48,329 bases of DNA from Verrucomicrobiales bacterium (lineage in GTDB: Bacteria > Verrucomicrobiota > Verrucomicrobiia > Verrucomicrobiales > DEV007): assembly GCA_029210205.1 (NCBI GenBank), contig JARGOD010000033.1:1-48329 (forward strand), in the 5' to 3' direction. The position numbers and the translations under genes were made by a program. Below, piece after piece: positions 7,511-15,939 of the stretch; position 1 is the stretch's first letter, and each line of letters begins with the position of its first letter. The notes under the pieces are model-generated. The model was not told the DNA's origin and did not search any database. It saw only the letters and a program-made list of their open reading frames with translations.

Positions 7511-7711
7511 TCATTGCTCGACCTCCTCTGAAACGCTCTTCACTAGACGCAGAACCGCGCCTTTAAACTCCTCGCTGGGCTTTGGTCAATTTAGGACAAC
7601 TTTGGCCAGAATCGGGCACCAATTCCCAGCGTTGAGGGATGATATAAGGGATGATTCGCTCTAGGTGGTTTCGCAACCTATCTGATCGTAAGCGACTTGC
7701 GAAAAGGGTAC

Positions 7712-7770
7712 CCCACCCCCTCTGCTTTTTGTCCTAATTGACAGGCTTGGACAACGTCGCCCAAGTCTAC
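7712..7770 (+). repeat. Putative attR: second copy of 59-bp tRNA-Ser repeat
   Basis: It matches 3770-3828 at 56 of 59 positions, including the last 13 bases of the tRNA gene (CCCACCCCCTCTG) and 46 flanking bases. It is not part of a second tRNA, because the upstream bases do not form the rest of the cloverleaf. Weaker similarity continues past the end (TTCTGA, GGAGTT). Confidence 0.75.
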
Positions 7771-7847
7771 ACATTCTGAGGGAGTTACGACGATGGAGTC
7801 AGTCTCTCCCGAGTCGCCCGTTCATAAACCCAGCGGTTGAATTCCTT

Positions 7848-8495
7848 TCATGCTCGTGAATCCAACTGGAAGACCTGACCGGAGATGTTTTCGGTCGACG
7901 CCAGGTAGGAAATGAATCCGGCGGCTTCTTCGATTGTGTTAAATCGGCCCAGTTGGTGTCGCTGTTTCGTGGCTGCTTTGGCTTCATCCGACAAACCGGC
8001 GGTCATCTTGGTTTCTAGAAAACCCGGAAGTACGCAGTTGATCTTGAGGTTTCGTTTTCCGAATTCCCTCGCAAAACTTTTGGTGAGTCCGATGAGACCT
8101 GATTTTGCGGCAGCATACGCTGTCTGGCCGAGAGGGGGATGGTCGCCCGAGTAGCTTCCGATATTCACGATATGGCCTTCTCGTTGTCTCATCATGATGA
8201 GAGCGGCTGCCTGACTGCAGAGATGCGCACCTTTCAAATTTGTGTCGATCACGGCTGCCCAGTCGGACGGCCCCTGTCGGGCGAGGAGTCCATCCCCGGT
8301 TATCCCGGCGTTGTTGACGAGCAGATCGAGGCGTTCGAATGAATCAAAGTACCGACTCACTGAATCGGAATCTGTGACATCGAGTTCAGACCGGGAAGGC
8401 GATTTAACTTCGAAAGAGGCGCCGCCGAGAGCCGTTGCAATGCCTCTTGCGAGATCGCCGTGACCACCCGTAATTATCGCGATTTTACTGCTCAA
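7848..8495 (-). CDS. Short-chain dehydrogenase/reductase (FabG-like)
   Basis: The protein has 215 residues. It has a Rossmann nucleotide-binding start (IAIITGGHGDLARGI), then NNAG near residues 65-68, a catalytic serine in NIGSYSG and the YAAAK active-site Tyr/Lys, followed by LPGFLETKM. These are classical SDR motifs for an NAD(P)H-dependent ketoacyl or sugar reductase. No ATG is available upstream in frame, so TTG at 8495 is taken as start. It is shorter than the typical 240-250 residues, mostly at the N-terminal glycine motif and middle helices. It follows the gene at 8534 after 38 bases, so co-transcription is likely. It is the first intact gene outside the island's right repeat. Confidence 0.85.
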   Translation of the reverse strand: MSSKIAIITGGHGDLARGIATALGGASFEVKSPSRSELDVTDSDSVSRYFDSFERLDLLVNNAGITGDGLLARQGPSDWAAVIDTNLKGAHLCSQAAALIMMRQREGHIVNIGSYSGDHPPLGQTAYAAAKSGLIGLTKSFAREFGKRNLKINCVLPGFLETKMTAGLSDEAKAATKQRHQLGRFNTIEEAAGFISYLASTENISGQVFQLDSRA

Positions 8496-8533
8496 GGGAA
8501 CGGGTGGAATGAAAGAACGCGTTGGTGGCGCTC

Positions 8534-9160
8534 TTAATCAAAGATACTCTTGACCGGCTTTTCGAAGGTAGTGCCAGATTTTTCCTGCGGCACGGATACG
8601 CTCTCAGCACTAATGTTCGCCGACTGCGAACCTCGCGGGGTTGCGACGATAGCGTGGGGATCGTAGCGAAAGTCGGTCCTGCTGAGCTGGCCTACGTATC
8701 GAATCGCTTCAGTCATGGGCACATTCCGCAGACTCAGGGAAATTAGGGTGTTCTGACGCTGCTCGCTGCTGCCCTCGTAAATGAAGTTAGGAACCACTTT
8801 TCCTCCGGAGAGCTCTCCGGCCCGGTCTGAGAGATAATCGAGGACATCGCCAATCGGTGCATCGGTCACATTAATCTCAGGAATGATAATTTTGGCGATC
8901 ACGGCCTCCGTATCGTTTTTTGGTCCGGCGCCTTTCGCAATTTCAGCACGGCACTTTCCAGCGTAGTTTCGCGCATAGACGAAGCCCGGTTTCGTTTGGA
9001 GGACTCTCTCGAATTTCTGGAGAGCTGCTCTGTAGTCCTGCTGATTGTAGAGAGCAACGCCCTCGTTAAAAACGGCCTGAAGTGTTTGCCCCTGAGCGAA
9101 AACTGAGAGGCCCAGCAAGATAGCGACAATTAGGGAAATCGAAGTTGAGAAGTTTTTCAT
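8534..9160 (-). CDS. Secreted TPR plus STN/secretin-N-like protein
   Basis: The protein has 208 residues with a signal peptide (NFSTSISLIVAILLGLSVFA). The first mature part is a TPR-like repeat (FNEGVALYNQQDYRAALQKF). The second is an STN-like domain: IPEINVTDAPIGDVLDYL ... LISLSLRNVPMTEAIRYV, the pattern of beta strand and helix found at the N-terminus of secretins and TonB receptors. The protein ends without a secretin or barrel domain. Small stand-alone STN proteins of this kind are frequent in PVC genomes. It is divergent from the envelope gene at 9479. It may be a periplasmic accessory factor of a secretion or pilus system, which is inference. Confidence 0.75.
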   Translation of the reverse strand: MKNFSTSISLIVAILLGLSVFAQGQTLQAVFNEGVALYNQQDYRAALQKFERVLQTKPGFVYARNYAGKCRAEIAKGAGPKNDTEAVIAKIIIPEINVTDAPIGDVLDYLSDRAGELSGGKVVPNFIYEGSSEQRQNTLISLSLRNVPMTEAIRYVGQLSRTDFRYDPHAIVATPRGSQSANISAESVSVPQEKSGTTFEKPVKSIFD

Positions 9161-9290
9161 ATTCAGTGGGGATCAGATGGGGGTAAGATTGGCTCATCGC
9201 TCGAAACCGCTTCACTCGTTAGCTTCTCCGGGAGAAGCCGTTTCGACCTTTATTTCAGGAGAGAGGCTATCAAATTCTCTAATTTGTGTA

Positions 9291-9304
9291 AACGCAAATG
9301 CGTT
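9291..9304. promoter_or_regulatory. Inverted repeat in divergent promoter region
   Basis: AACGCA and TGCGTT are separated by two bases, within the 318-base intergenic region between the divergent starts at 9160 and 9479. This could be an operator serving either gene. The rest of that region is AT-rich, without other clear structure. Confidence 0.3.
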
Positions 9305-9478
9305 AGAGTCTCACAACCCCAAACCTTCTCGGTGATAGCGTTGCATCATTAAATCTGAAGATTTTAGCAAATCCGCATAATTTTGAAATTGTTGAAAACA
9401 AAACGAGAAATCGACTCTCGGAATGGACGAAATCGAGAATTCAGCGTAAATTTTAAAAGTTTTTCAGGAACGATCCTC

Positions 9479-11062
9479 ATGATTAATAAAATTCGTCCCC
9501 CGCACAGGACTATTCTTCGTCTCTGCCTGATGTTTCCGGTCCTGGTTCAGACTGTCCATGTGAAGGCCCAGACTGCGGTAGCGACTCCTTATCCTGATCC
9601 CAGTGCGGCTGCGGGGATGACTGCCGGGATGCCCAATGGGCTTACTGCGCAGCAGATCGAAATGATGCAGGTGCGGACCGAGGCTCAGTCTGCTCAGGGT
9701 AGCGCGGTCGCAGCCAGTATGGCGCGGAGTGTTGACCAGACTATCGAAAATCAAAACCGTGAGAGGACTCTACAATCTGCTCGAGAGATCAAAGCGATTA
9801 AGCGATCAATGGCAGAGCGGTTGAAATGGGAGCGTGCGAACTCAACTCAAGTGAACAAAGTATCATCTGAGGACATGTCTGCATGGAACACTTCGACAGG
9901 GAATGTTCGGGTTGAGCGGAACGTTCCGGATCCATTTCTTGCTTCGCTTATCGAAGAAGAGCAGCGGGCGATGGAGCGGGGGACACTGGAGAAACCGAAG
10001 AAAGGATTCAAACCCCTTAAATCCACCGCAGCTGTTTTAGCGAGTCCGTTTCAGATGTTTTCAGGCGGAAATGACGACTATGTTGAGCCATCTCCCCAGG
10101 CGGTTCCTCTTGCTGCGCCAAGTGAAAGCGACGGTGGTGGCGGCTTTTTCAGTGGTTTGAAATTTCCGAAAATTGGTGGTCGAAGCGAGCCTGCTGATAT
10201 CCCGAATCCGGCTACGGCTGAGCCTTTGTTTGTTGCAAGTCCCTCCAATTCGCCGACCCCGGTTCCGCAAGAGGCCGTTGCAAGCACTGCGTCGTCGACG
10301 GGTGTTGTCCCCAGAATTTCAGGAGCGGAACTGGTCAATGAGTCGTCATCACCTAGCCAGCAGACTGCGGTTAATTCTCCCAATCCTTACGCCGCTGCTC
10401 CGTCAACTATTGCACCGGAGCCGCTTCCCGGTGAAGCGGCGGAAAAGACAGGGTTCTTTGCGCGCATGAAGTCAGACACACCGGCATCGACTTCATCCGG
10501 TGGGGGAGGTGGATTTTTTGGTTTTGGGAAAAAGAAAAATTCTTCTCCCGCCGCTCCGGGGATCGACGCGAGTTTGTTTCCTGAAGGTGCGGTAGCCCAG
10601 TCTCCTACCGGAGCTTCTCTTGGAGGTGGCTACACGGCACAGGATGTAGTTGAAGAGAGTCAGATGGTTCCATCATCTACCGGAAACATTGACCTGCCCG
10701 GTGAAACTTCGAAGAAAAAACGTTCCGGTTTCTCGATCCCCAAGCCGAACCTTTCGATCCCCGCTCTAGGAGGAGGCAACGCGTCATCGGCATCGACGGT
10801 ACCGACCTTAACGACGATGAATAGCTCAGGGAATGACTACTATGTGCTGACCGGCACAGCCCAGTTTATGGTCTATGGAGAAGATCAATCGCAGTCTGAA
10901 GTGCGCGCCCTTCCTGCAGGAAGTGTCGTTCGCATGACGAAGCCGGGTGATCAGTGGGCTTCGATTCAGTTGCCAAATGGTTCTTCAGGGATTGTGCAGA
11001 ATAAGTTTCTTCGAGGCGCCTCAGGCTCCGAGGCCGGAAGGCAGTTTGCTCCATCGAACTAA
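9479..11062 (+). CDS. Long secreted protein with C-terminal bacterial SH3 domain
   Basis: The protein has 527 residues from the ATG at 9479, which has AGGA 9 bases upstream and gives a signal peptide (PHRTILRLCLMFPVLVQTVH, cleavage after VKAQ). A start at 9383 is possible but adds 32 unlikely residues. The middle is low-complexity, rich in Ser, Pro, Ala and Gly, with repeated FFSGLKFP/GFFARMK/GGGGFFGFGKKK blocks. The last 65 residues (from YYVLTGTAQFMVYGED) look like a bacterial SH3 domain, with GSVVRM, DQWASIQLPNG and G-IVQNKFLR elements. SH3b domains often bind peptidoglycan. It opens a same-strand series leading to an L,D-transpeptidase, which fits a cell-wall role. There is no family beyond that. 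Confidence 0.75.
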   Translation: MINKIRPPHRTILRLCLMFPVLVQTVHVKAQTAVATPYPDPSAAAGMTAGMPNGLTAQQIEMMQVRTEAQSAQGSAVAASMARSVDQTIENQNRERTLQSAREIKAIKRSMAERLKWERANSTQVNKVSSEDMSAWNTSTGNVRVERNVPDPFLASLIEEEQRAMERGTLEKPKKGFKPLKSTAAVLASPFQMFSGGNDDYVEPSPQAVPLAAPSESDGGGGFFSGLKFPKIGGRSEPADIPNPATAEPLFVASPSNSPTPVPQEAVASTASSTGVVPRISGAELVNESSSPSQQTAVNSPNPYAAAPSTIAPEPLPGEAAEKTGFFARMKSDTPASTSSGGGGGFFGFGKKKNSSPAAPGIDASLFPEGAVAQSPTGASLGGGYTAQDVVEESQMVPSSTGNIDLPGETSKKKRSGFSIPKPNLSIPALGGGNASSASTVPTLTTMNSSGNDYYVLTGTAQFMVYGEDQSQSEVRALPAGSVVRMTKPGDQWASIQLPNGSSGIVQNKFLRGASGSEAGRQFAPSN

Positions 11063-11183
11063 ATCCTACCGAGCAAGCTTCGCGGAAATTCTAAGTTTCT
11101 GGAAATCCTCTTTTCAGGCTTATATTTTCTCCCTATAAAAATCTCTTTGTGCTAAGATCCACGCCTAGAGTTTTTTACCAACC

Positions 11184-11624
11184 ATGCCGAGAAGAGCGAG
11201 TTCAGGAGCTAACGTAGGAATGATTGCCGGAATAGCGGCAGCGATTCTGGGATTTATTGTCGTGGCGGCCTTGCTGTTTCGTCTTATCGCAGGCGACATG
11301 TTCGGAGGAGGGGATACAGGCGGTTCGAGTGGTTCAAATCCCAACGCGACCGCTCTGAACCTCGTGACCTATCGAGATAACGGGAACAGTCTGCGGGGCA
11401 ATGTTTATCGAGTAGAGGGCCGGGTTGAAGAAACCCTCCGCTGGACACCGGATCGCGGCAGGCTCATTAGTTTCGACGCCAACGACGCGACTATTTCTAT
11501 TCCGGTGCCGGTATTGGTGCCCGAAAATTTCAGCAACGTAAACATCGAACGCGGATCTGAGTTGGATCTGGTAGTACGAGTCGATCGTGACGGAACGCTC
11601 GTTGCTGAATCAATCGATCAATAG
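11184..11624 (+). CDS. Membrane-anchored small domain protein
   Basis: The protein has 146 residues. It has a basic N-terminus (PRRASSGANVG), one membrane segment (about 13-36, IAGIAAAILGFIVVAALLFR), a Gly/Ser linker, and a beta-rich domain from about residue 60 (SLRGNVYRVEGRVEETLRW...DLVVRVDRDGTLVAESI) that resembles an OB-type barrel. It ends 20 bases before the next gene. No catalytic residues are evident. It is probably displayed on the outer face of the inner membrane. The family is unknown. Confidence 0.7.
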   Translation: MPRRASSGANVGMIAGIAAAILGFIVVAALLFRLIAGDMFGGGDTGGSSGSNPNATALNLVTYRDNGNSLRGNVYRVEGRVEETLRWTPDRGRLISFDANDATISIPVPVLVPENFSNVNIERGSELDLVVRVDRDGTLVAESIDQ

Positions 11625-11643
11625 TCTTTCTCTTCAAAATCTT

Positions 11644-13569
11644 ATGAAAGTTTTCCAGCTGTCTGTTTTATTAAGTTGCCTGTGGGCCATTTCCTCCCAG
11701 GCACAGGTCTACACCCCCCCGGCTCAATCTGGAGGGAATACCGGTGGAGGAGGTAGTCAGGGAGGCAATACAACGGTTATTAACCAAGGTGGCTCCTCGG
11801 GTGGTCAGCAGGGAAGTCAGCAAGTCGTTGGAAACGACGTCCCCTATTTTGATCCAACGACTGATGTTTTTTCGTTCGATGGGAAGAGCTTTAACGTGAA
11901 CGACAACCGTGTTTTCCGGGCCCGTTTTGAAAAATACCTGAATTCGGAGTCAGCCACCTCGGAGCAGGACTTAGCCTACCGCAAGGCATTGCAAGCTATC
12001 CTCGACACCCTTTCTCCGCACAATCGAGACGGCGCTAAATTTCCCAAGGCAGTCGCGATGCTGCAACACACCTCACAGTTTCCTCAGGACGCCCGACTTT
12101 GTGATTCGCTTGCAAACGCAGTTTATCGCGTCTTTCTCGCGCAGAAGAGTGCGGCGGAGTTAGGTCGTTTAAACACCCAGCTTGATGAGCAACGCCGCCA
12201 GTTGGATTGGCGTTTCGATACCTGGACTAATCCGTCAAGTGTGAGACGAGAGCGGAAGCTGAGTGAAGATCCAGAGCAAGAGGAGGCACCCGAGATCGGA
12301 AGTACTGGTCATGTTTCCCGCTATGTTCAAAGAGTGAGTGAAGTCGAAGCGCAAAGAGTAGCGAATATGGCGAAGATGGAGCTTTCTGAGGTGGAAGCGA
12401 AGATCGAGTTCCAGGCTTTAGTTGTTCAGTTTTTCATCCAGCGAAGGTTCGAGCACGTCATTATGGCGGCGAGATTTTATACTGAATTTTTCCAGGACGG
12501 TGCCGGCCGGCTTGAGTTTGAAGAAGGATCTGAAATTGAGCAGAGTTTCAGCAAAACGATTGGTTTTAATCCGACCATCACGACGCTGGATACTTTTTCA
12601 AACGAGGCCATTCGAGATGTGAATCAACAGATAGAATCGTTTCAATTTCTTCTTGATCGCGGAGAGATCGACGGTGCGATGCGCCAATTGCAGCAGGCTT
12701 TTGTCACGGGTGAACACTTGCCCTCGGTTCAGAGCGTGACTCGTGAGAGTAAGCGGAATGTCTTGGGTTATGCTCAAAATTCGTTCCAACTCGTGAACTC
12801 AATTGAAGTGAAGGATTATACCCTTGCTGAGGAACTGGTCTTAAAGATGAAGGAGCAGGCTAGCGATTTCGACTACTCCAAGCCGACCGCAGCAATTGAG
12901 TCGGCCCGTCTCAGCAGCAACATGCGGATCCGGACAGCGAAGAACGCGGCTTTGCAGGGCGACGAGGAGGCGTATCAGGAAAATATCACCGCCGCTGCCC
13001 AGATTTGGCCGACAAATCCAATGCTGAAGGAGCAGTTTAACCTCATCGCAGATTCAGCAGATGTTCAGCAACAGGCCAAGTTGGAGTTTGATCGTCTTCT
13101 CGGAACGCAGAGCTTCCGTCAGATATTTGACAACAAAGCACGCTTCATTGCCGCGACAGTGGACGATACTGAGCGACAAGAGGCCTTAAACCAGATCGTC
13201 GGGAATATACAGGAGATCGAAACGGTGATGAAGCAGTCGGAAACATTGAGCAAAGCAGGAAACGCTCATGCTGCCTGGGAAATCGTTGAGCGCACCTTCC
13301 AGAAGTTTCCTGACGATGTCATTCTGAGCTCGAAGCGTTCCGATTTGGCGACTGACGTCGCGACTTTCGTAAAGGCATTGAAAAACGCAGAGAATCTCGA
13401 AAATCGAAAGCAGTTCGGCTCCAGCCTGACATGGTTTCTTTCAGCGAGGCAGATCTATCCTCAAAGCGAGTTCGCGACCGAGGGAATTCAGCGGGTCATC
13501 GACGAAATCCTGCCGGAAGGTGGAGAAGAATTTTCTTCAGTCGAGGCAGGCGAAGAGGCCAGTTTCTGA
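11644..13569 (+). CDS. Large secreted helical-repeat protein
   Basis: The protein has 641 residues from the ATG at 11644; an in-frame ATG further upstream lies inside the previous gene. It has a signal peptide (KVFQLSVLLSCLWAISSQAQ), then a Gly/Ser/Gln-rich stretch to about residue 65, a PYFDP...VFSFDGKSFNV segment, and a long alpha-helical region rich in Gln, Glu and Arg with TPR-like spacing (for example AGNAHAAWEIVERTFQKFPD and SLTWFLSARQIYPQSEFA near the C-terminus). I do not recognise a named family. Position and helical-repeat content suggest a periplasmic scaffold associated with its neighbours. Confidence 0.7.
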   Translation: MKVFQLSVLLSCLWAISSQAQVYTPPAQSGGNTGGGGSQGGNTTVINQGGSSGGQQGSQQVVGNDVPYFDPTTDVFSFDGKSFNVNDNRVFRARFEKYLNSESATSEQDLAYRKALQAILDTLSPHNRDGAKFPKAVAMLQHTSQFPQDARLCDSLANAVYRVFLAQKSAAELGRLNTQLDEQRRQLDWRFDTWTNPSSVRRERKLSEDPEQEEAPEIGSTGHVSRYVQRVSEVEAQRVANMAKMELSEVEAKIEFQALVVQFFIQRRFEHVIMAARFYTEFFQDGAGRLEFEEGSEIEQSFSKTIGFNPTITTLDTFSNEAIRDVNQQIESFQFLLDRGEIDGAMRQLQQAFVTGEHLPSVQSVTRESKRNVLGYAQNSFQLVNSIEVKDYTLAEELVLKMKEQASDFDYSKPTAAIESARLSSNMRIRTAKNAALQGDEEAYQENITAAAQIWPTNPMLKEQFNLIADSADVQQQAKLEFDRLLGTQSFRQIFDNKARFIAATVDDTERQEALNQIVGNIQEIETVMKQSETLSKAGNAHAAWEIVERTFQKFPDDVILSSKRSDLATDVATFVKALKNAENLENRKQFGSSLTWFLSARQIYPQSEFATEGIQRVIDEILPEGGEEFSSVEAGEEASF

Positions 13570-13679
13570 AGATCAACAGGATGGGGGTGAGAGCGTCCAC
13601 CGCGATTCGGCGAGAGGCTTGGAAAGTCGCAAATTCGGAGGGAACGTTTTCGTCACGCGATTCTTAGAAAAAAATTCGA

Positions 13680-13695
13680 CTAGTCGATTGACTAG
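13680..13695. promoter_or_regulatory. Inverted repeat upstream of L,D-transpeptidase gene
   Basis: CTAGTC-GATT-GACTAG is a perfect 6-bp dyad 44 bases upstream of the ATG at 13740. It lacks a T-run, so an operator is more likely than a terminator. It is short and may be chance. Confidence 0.3.
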
Positions 13696-13739
13696 GGAGC
13701 AAAAACTGGGACTCTCTTTGAACCACTTTTCTCTCGTCC

Positions 13740-14921
13740 ATGAATCTTGCCTTATTCCGTGCGCTGTCTTTATCCGGATCGGCGGCAGCGATCGCCCTCC
13801 TCTTTTCTTCCTGCACTGTTGATCAGGACGCTGCTCTTTTTGCTTCCGGGAACGGAGCGGGTAGCGCGACCAAGAAGAAAACTGAGAAAGTCAGCACAGA
13901 CAATGAAAAGTCATGGTCTGAAAAAATGAAAGAAGCCCGCGAAGAGCGGGAGAAAGAACGCGCTGAAGCTGAAAAGAGAAAAGAGAAGGAATTAGCCGCT
14001 AAGAAAAAGGCTGACGAGAAAAAAGCAGCTGATGCCGGGCCCTCTTTCGCCGAGCGTATGGAGGCGGCCCGTGAGGAGCGGGAAAAGGCCCGTGCAGAAG
14101 CGGAGAAAGTGAAAGCGAAGGAGCTAGCCGAAAAGAAGAAGCAGGATGAAGCGGAAGCTCGCAAGCTCGCTTCTGAAAAAAAGAAAGCGGATGCTGAGAA
14201 GAAACTGTTAGCCGAAAAGAAGGCCAGGGAAGAGGCCGCGAAGGACGCAGCAGAGAAGAAAGCTCGTGAGCAGCGTCTCGCCGCGAAGAAGAAAGCAGAG
14301 GAGGAGCGCGAAGCCCGCCGCCTTGCCCGTCAGAGGGATGATGCAGGTTCTCGCGAGGTCGCTGCCGTTGCAGAACGTCGAAGCGGTGGTGGATTTTTCT
14401 CCAGGTTGGCCGTTGGCACTCCGAGTCAGTATAAGAGTGAGGGCCACAAAATTTTCGTGAACCAGCGTCTTCTGGGTTCTCTCAGTCCGGCGAATGCCAA
14501 GATCGAAGTGGATCTTAGCGAGCAGCGTGCACGAATTTATAAAACGGGGGCGGGCGGCCCCCAGCTTGTCATCGAGACCGCGGTATCTTCAGGCAAGTCG
14601 GGTCATAGCACTCCAACCGGAACGTTCCGGATCAAGGAGAAGCTTGTTCACAAGCGCTCAACTCTCTACGGAACCTGGATGGCATCGTCCGGTGCAACGG
14701 TCCGCAGCAGCGGTGACAGTCGTCAGCGACCTTATGGAGCTTCCAGCTTTGTGGGAGCCGAAATGCCTTACTGGATGCGCATCAATGGCGGTATTGGGAT
14801 GCACATCGGCTACGTTCCAAATTATCCAGCAAGTCACGGCTGTATTCGTGTCCCCAGCGCGATCCAACCACTGATCTATTCCAAAGTTGGAGTGGGAACA
14901 TCAGTGACGGTGAAGCAGTAA
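13740..14921 (+). CDS. L,D-transpeptidase (YkuD) lipoprotein with TolA-like spacer
   Basis: The protein has 393 residues. It has a lipoprotein signal with lipobox LLFSSC near residue 25. Residues about 55-215 are a long Lys/Glu/Ala-rich helix containing a duplicated unit (WSEKMKEAREEREKERAEAE and FAERMEAAREEREKARAEAE), which would span the periplasm. The C-terminal YkuD domain has the catalytic pattern H-G...SHGCIRV: MHIGYVPNYPASHGCIRV with Cys368. Such enzymes form 3-3 peptidoglycan cross-links or attach lipoproteins to the wall. It follows the secreted proteins from 9479 and ends at a strong terminator. The enzyme call is firm; which cross-link it makes is not. Confidence 0.9.
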   Translation: MNLALFRALSLSGSAAAIALLFSSCTVDQDAALFASGNGAGSATKKKTEKVSTDNEKSWSEKMKEAREEREKERAEAEKRKEKELAAKKKADEKKAADAGPSFAERMEAAREEREKARAEAEKVKAKELAEKKKQDEAEARKLASEKKKADAEKKLLAEKKAREEAAKDAAEKKAREQRLAAKKKAEEEREARRLARQRDDAGSREVAAVAERRSGGGFFSRLAVGTPSQYKSEGHKIFVNQRLLGSLSPANAKIEVDLSEQRARIYKTGAGGPQLVIETAVSSGKSGHSTPTGTFRIKEKLVHKRSTLYGTWMASSGATVRSSGDSRQRPYGASSFVGAEMPYWMRINGGIGMHIGYVPNYPASHGCIRVPSAIQPLIYSKVGVGTSVTVKQ

Positions 14922-14946
14922 AGTCTTCCGAGTGATTCGTTTTTTG

Positions 14947-14984
14947 AAAGCGGTGCCGGAGTCCGGGACCGCTTTTTTGTTTTT
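14947..14984 (+). terminator. Rho-independent terminator
   Basis: AAAGCGGT (14947-14954) pairs with ACCGCTTT (14968-14975), with an inner CCGG/CCGG stem, followed by TTTTTTGTTTTT. It closes the L,D-transpeptidase transcript before pdxJ. Confidence 0.85.
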
Positions 14985-15013
14985 AGGGCGGACTTCGCAA
15001 CGTAGATTAAGGC

Positions 15014-15805
15014 ATGAGTGAAGTTTCAAGCTCCGCCCTGAAATTGGGCGTCAATATTGATCATATCGCAACTCTCAGGCAGGCTCGTTATGCTCTGATG
15101 CCGGATGCGCATAACGCCGAACCTTGCCTGATCGCGGCGGCGCACGAATCGGAAGCGGCCGGAGCTGACTCAATCACGGTGCACTTGCGACAAGATCGTC
15201 GTCATATTCAAGATCGTGATGTCTTTGAATTGAGAGAAAAAATTCACACGAAGTTAAATCTCGAAATGGGGAACACGGCAGAAATTTTGGAGATTGCTCT
15301 GAAGGTGAAACCTGACTTTGTTTGTCTCGTTCCGGAAAATCGGAAGGAGATTACTACTGAGGGTGGCCTTGACGTCACGACCCACGCGGAGGCATTGAAG
15401 ACGACGATTGCGACGCTCCAGGAATCAGGAGCCAAGGTCAGCCTGTTTATTGATCCGGATCCGAAGACAGTGGAAGCCTCAGTTGCAGTTGGAGCCGACA
15501 TGATCGAACTCCATACCGGAGCCTTTGCGAACGTATCTCCTGCCGGCGGGCAGGAGGAATGGGAAAGGTTAAACGAATCCTGTATCTTAGCACATAGTGC
15601 CGGACTTCAGGTTAACGCCGGGCATGGGATTACTCTGATGAATCTGCCAAAGCTAATGCAACTGCCGAACCTCACTGAGCTGAATGTTGGGCACCATCTC
15701 GTTGCGAGGGGAGTTTTTCTTGGACTTGGAAGGGCGGTTAGAGAAATGAAGACCCTAATGGGCTCCTATCCTCAGCTTTCCAGCCAGGAAGATTCGATGA
15801 CTTAG
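15014..15805 (+). CDS. pdxJ: Pyridoxine 5'-phosphate synthase
   Basis: The protein has 263 residues. It condenses 1-deoxy-D-xylulose 5-phosphate with aminoacetone 3-phosphate in the DXP-dependent vitamin B6 pathway. Diagnostic segments are present: LGVNIDHIATLRQAR at the start, DSITVHLRQDRRHI, NLEMG, CLVPE, LFIDPD, IELHTGAFA, and NAGHGI...LNVGHHLVARGVFLGL. It is about 20 residues longer than typical PdxJ, through short additions at both ends. It begins 90 bases after the terminator at 14947 and appears to be transcribed on its own. The TIM-barrel identification is secure. Confidence 0.95.
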   Translation: MSEVSSSALKLGVNIDHIATLRQARYALMPDAHNAEPCLIAAAHESEAAGADSITVHLRQDRRHIQDRDVFELREKIHTKLNLEMGNTAEILEIALKVKPDFVCLVPENRKEITTEGGLDVTTHAEALKTTIATLQESGAKVSLFIDPDPKTVEASVAVGADMIELHTGAFANVSPAGGQEEWERLNESCILAHSAGLQVNAGHGITLMNLPKLMQLPNLTELNVGHHLVARGVFLGLGRAVREMKTLMGSYPQLSSQEDSMT

Positions 15806-15939
15806 TTCCGTGATTTCCCGGTATTGGTCGTATCCCGTAAGAATCGTCCCGATACCTGATTCCAGAATCATTCATTTTGAGGTAGCTCGAGCCTTTCCAT
15901 CTTGACCGTGGAGCAACGGCAGCCTTTCATTAGATTGAC

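Larger units (their letters stand above)
3770..7770. mobile_element. Candidate genomic island in tRNA-Ser, about 3.9 kb, no integrase
   Basis: The interval lies between two copies of a 59-bp repeat that includes the tRNA-Ser 3' end. It holds an ABC-ATPase/TOPRIM gene, a small membrane protein gene, a secreted-protein gene and two 235-bp degenerate repeats, all on the minus strand. Its DNA is visibly more AT-rich than most of the window, and it has long low-density stretches (5978-6438 and 7039-7711). No integrase, transposase or excisionase was found in any frame. It is therefore either a satellite-type element moved in trans or an island that lost its integrase. The repeat is directly visible; mobility is inferred. 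Confidence 0.6.

Noticed and set aside
7326..7664. Plus-strand frame of 112 codons at the right of the island
   Set aside because: It is antisense to the remnant frame at 7259-7510, whose translation is matched by a second copy at 6231-6428. The plus-strand version has no such support.
3770..7770. Insertion sequence or transposon as the cause of the island
   Set aside because: No terminal inverted repeats and no transposase fragment were found. The flanking repeats are direct, 59 bp long and tied to a tRNA 3' end, which fits site-specific integration better.
13908..14340. Tandem DNA repeat or microsatellite
   Set aside because: The repetitiveness follows codons for a Lys/Glu/Ala helix in the L,D-transpeptidase lipoprotein and has no exact DNA unit.
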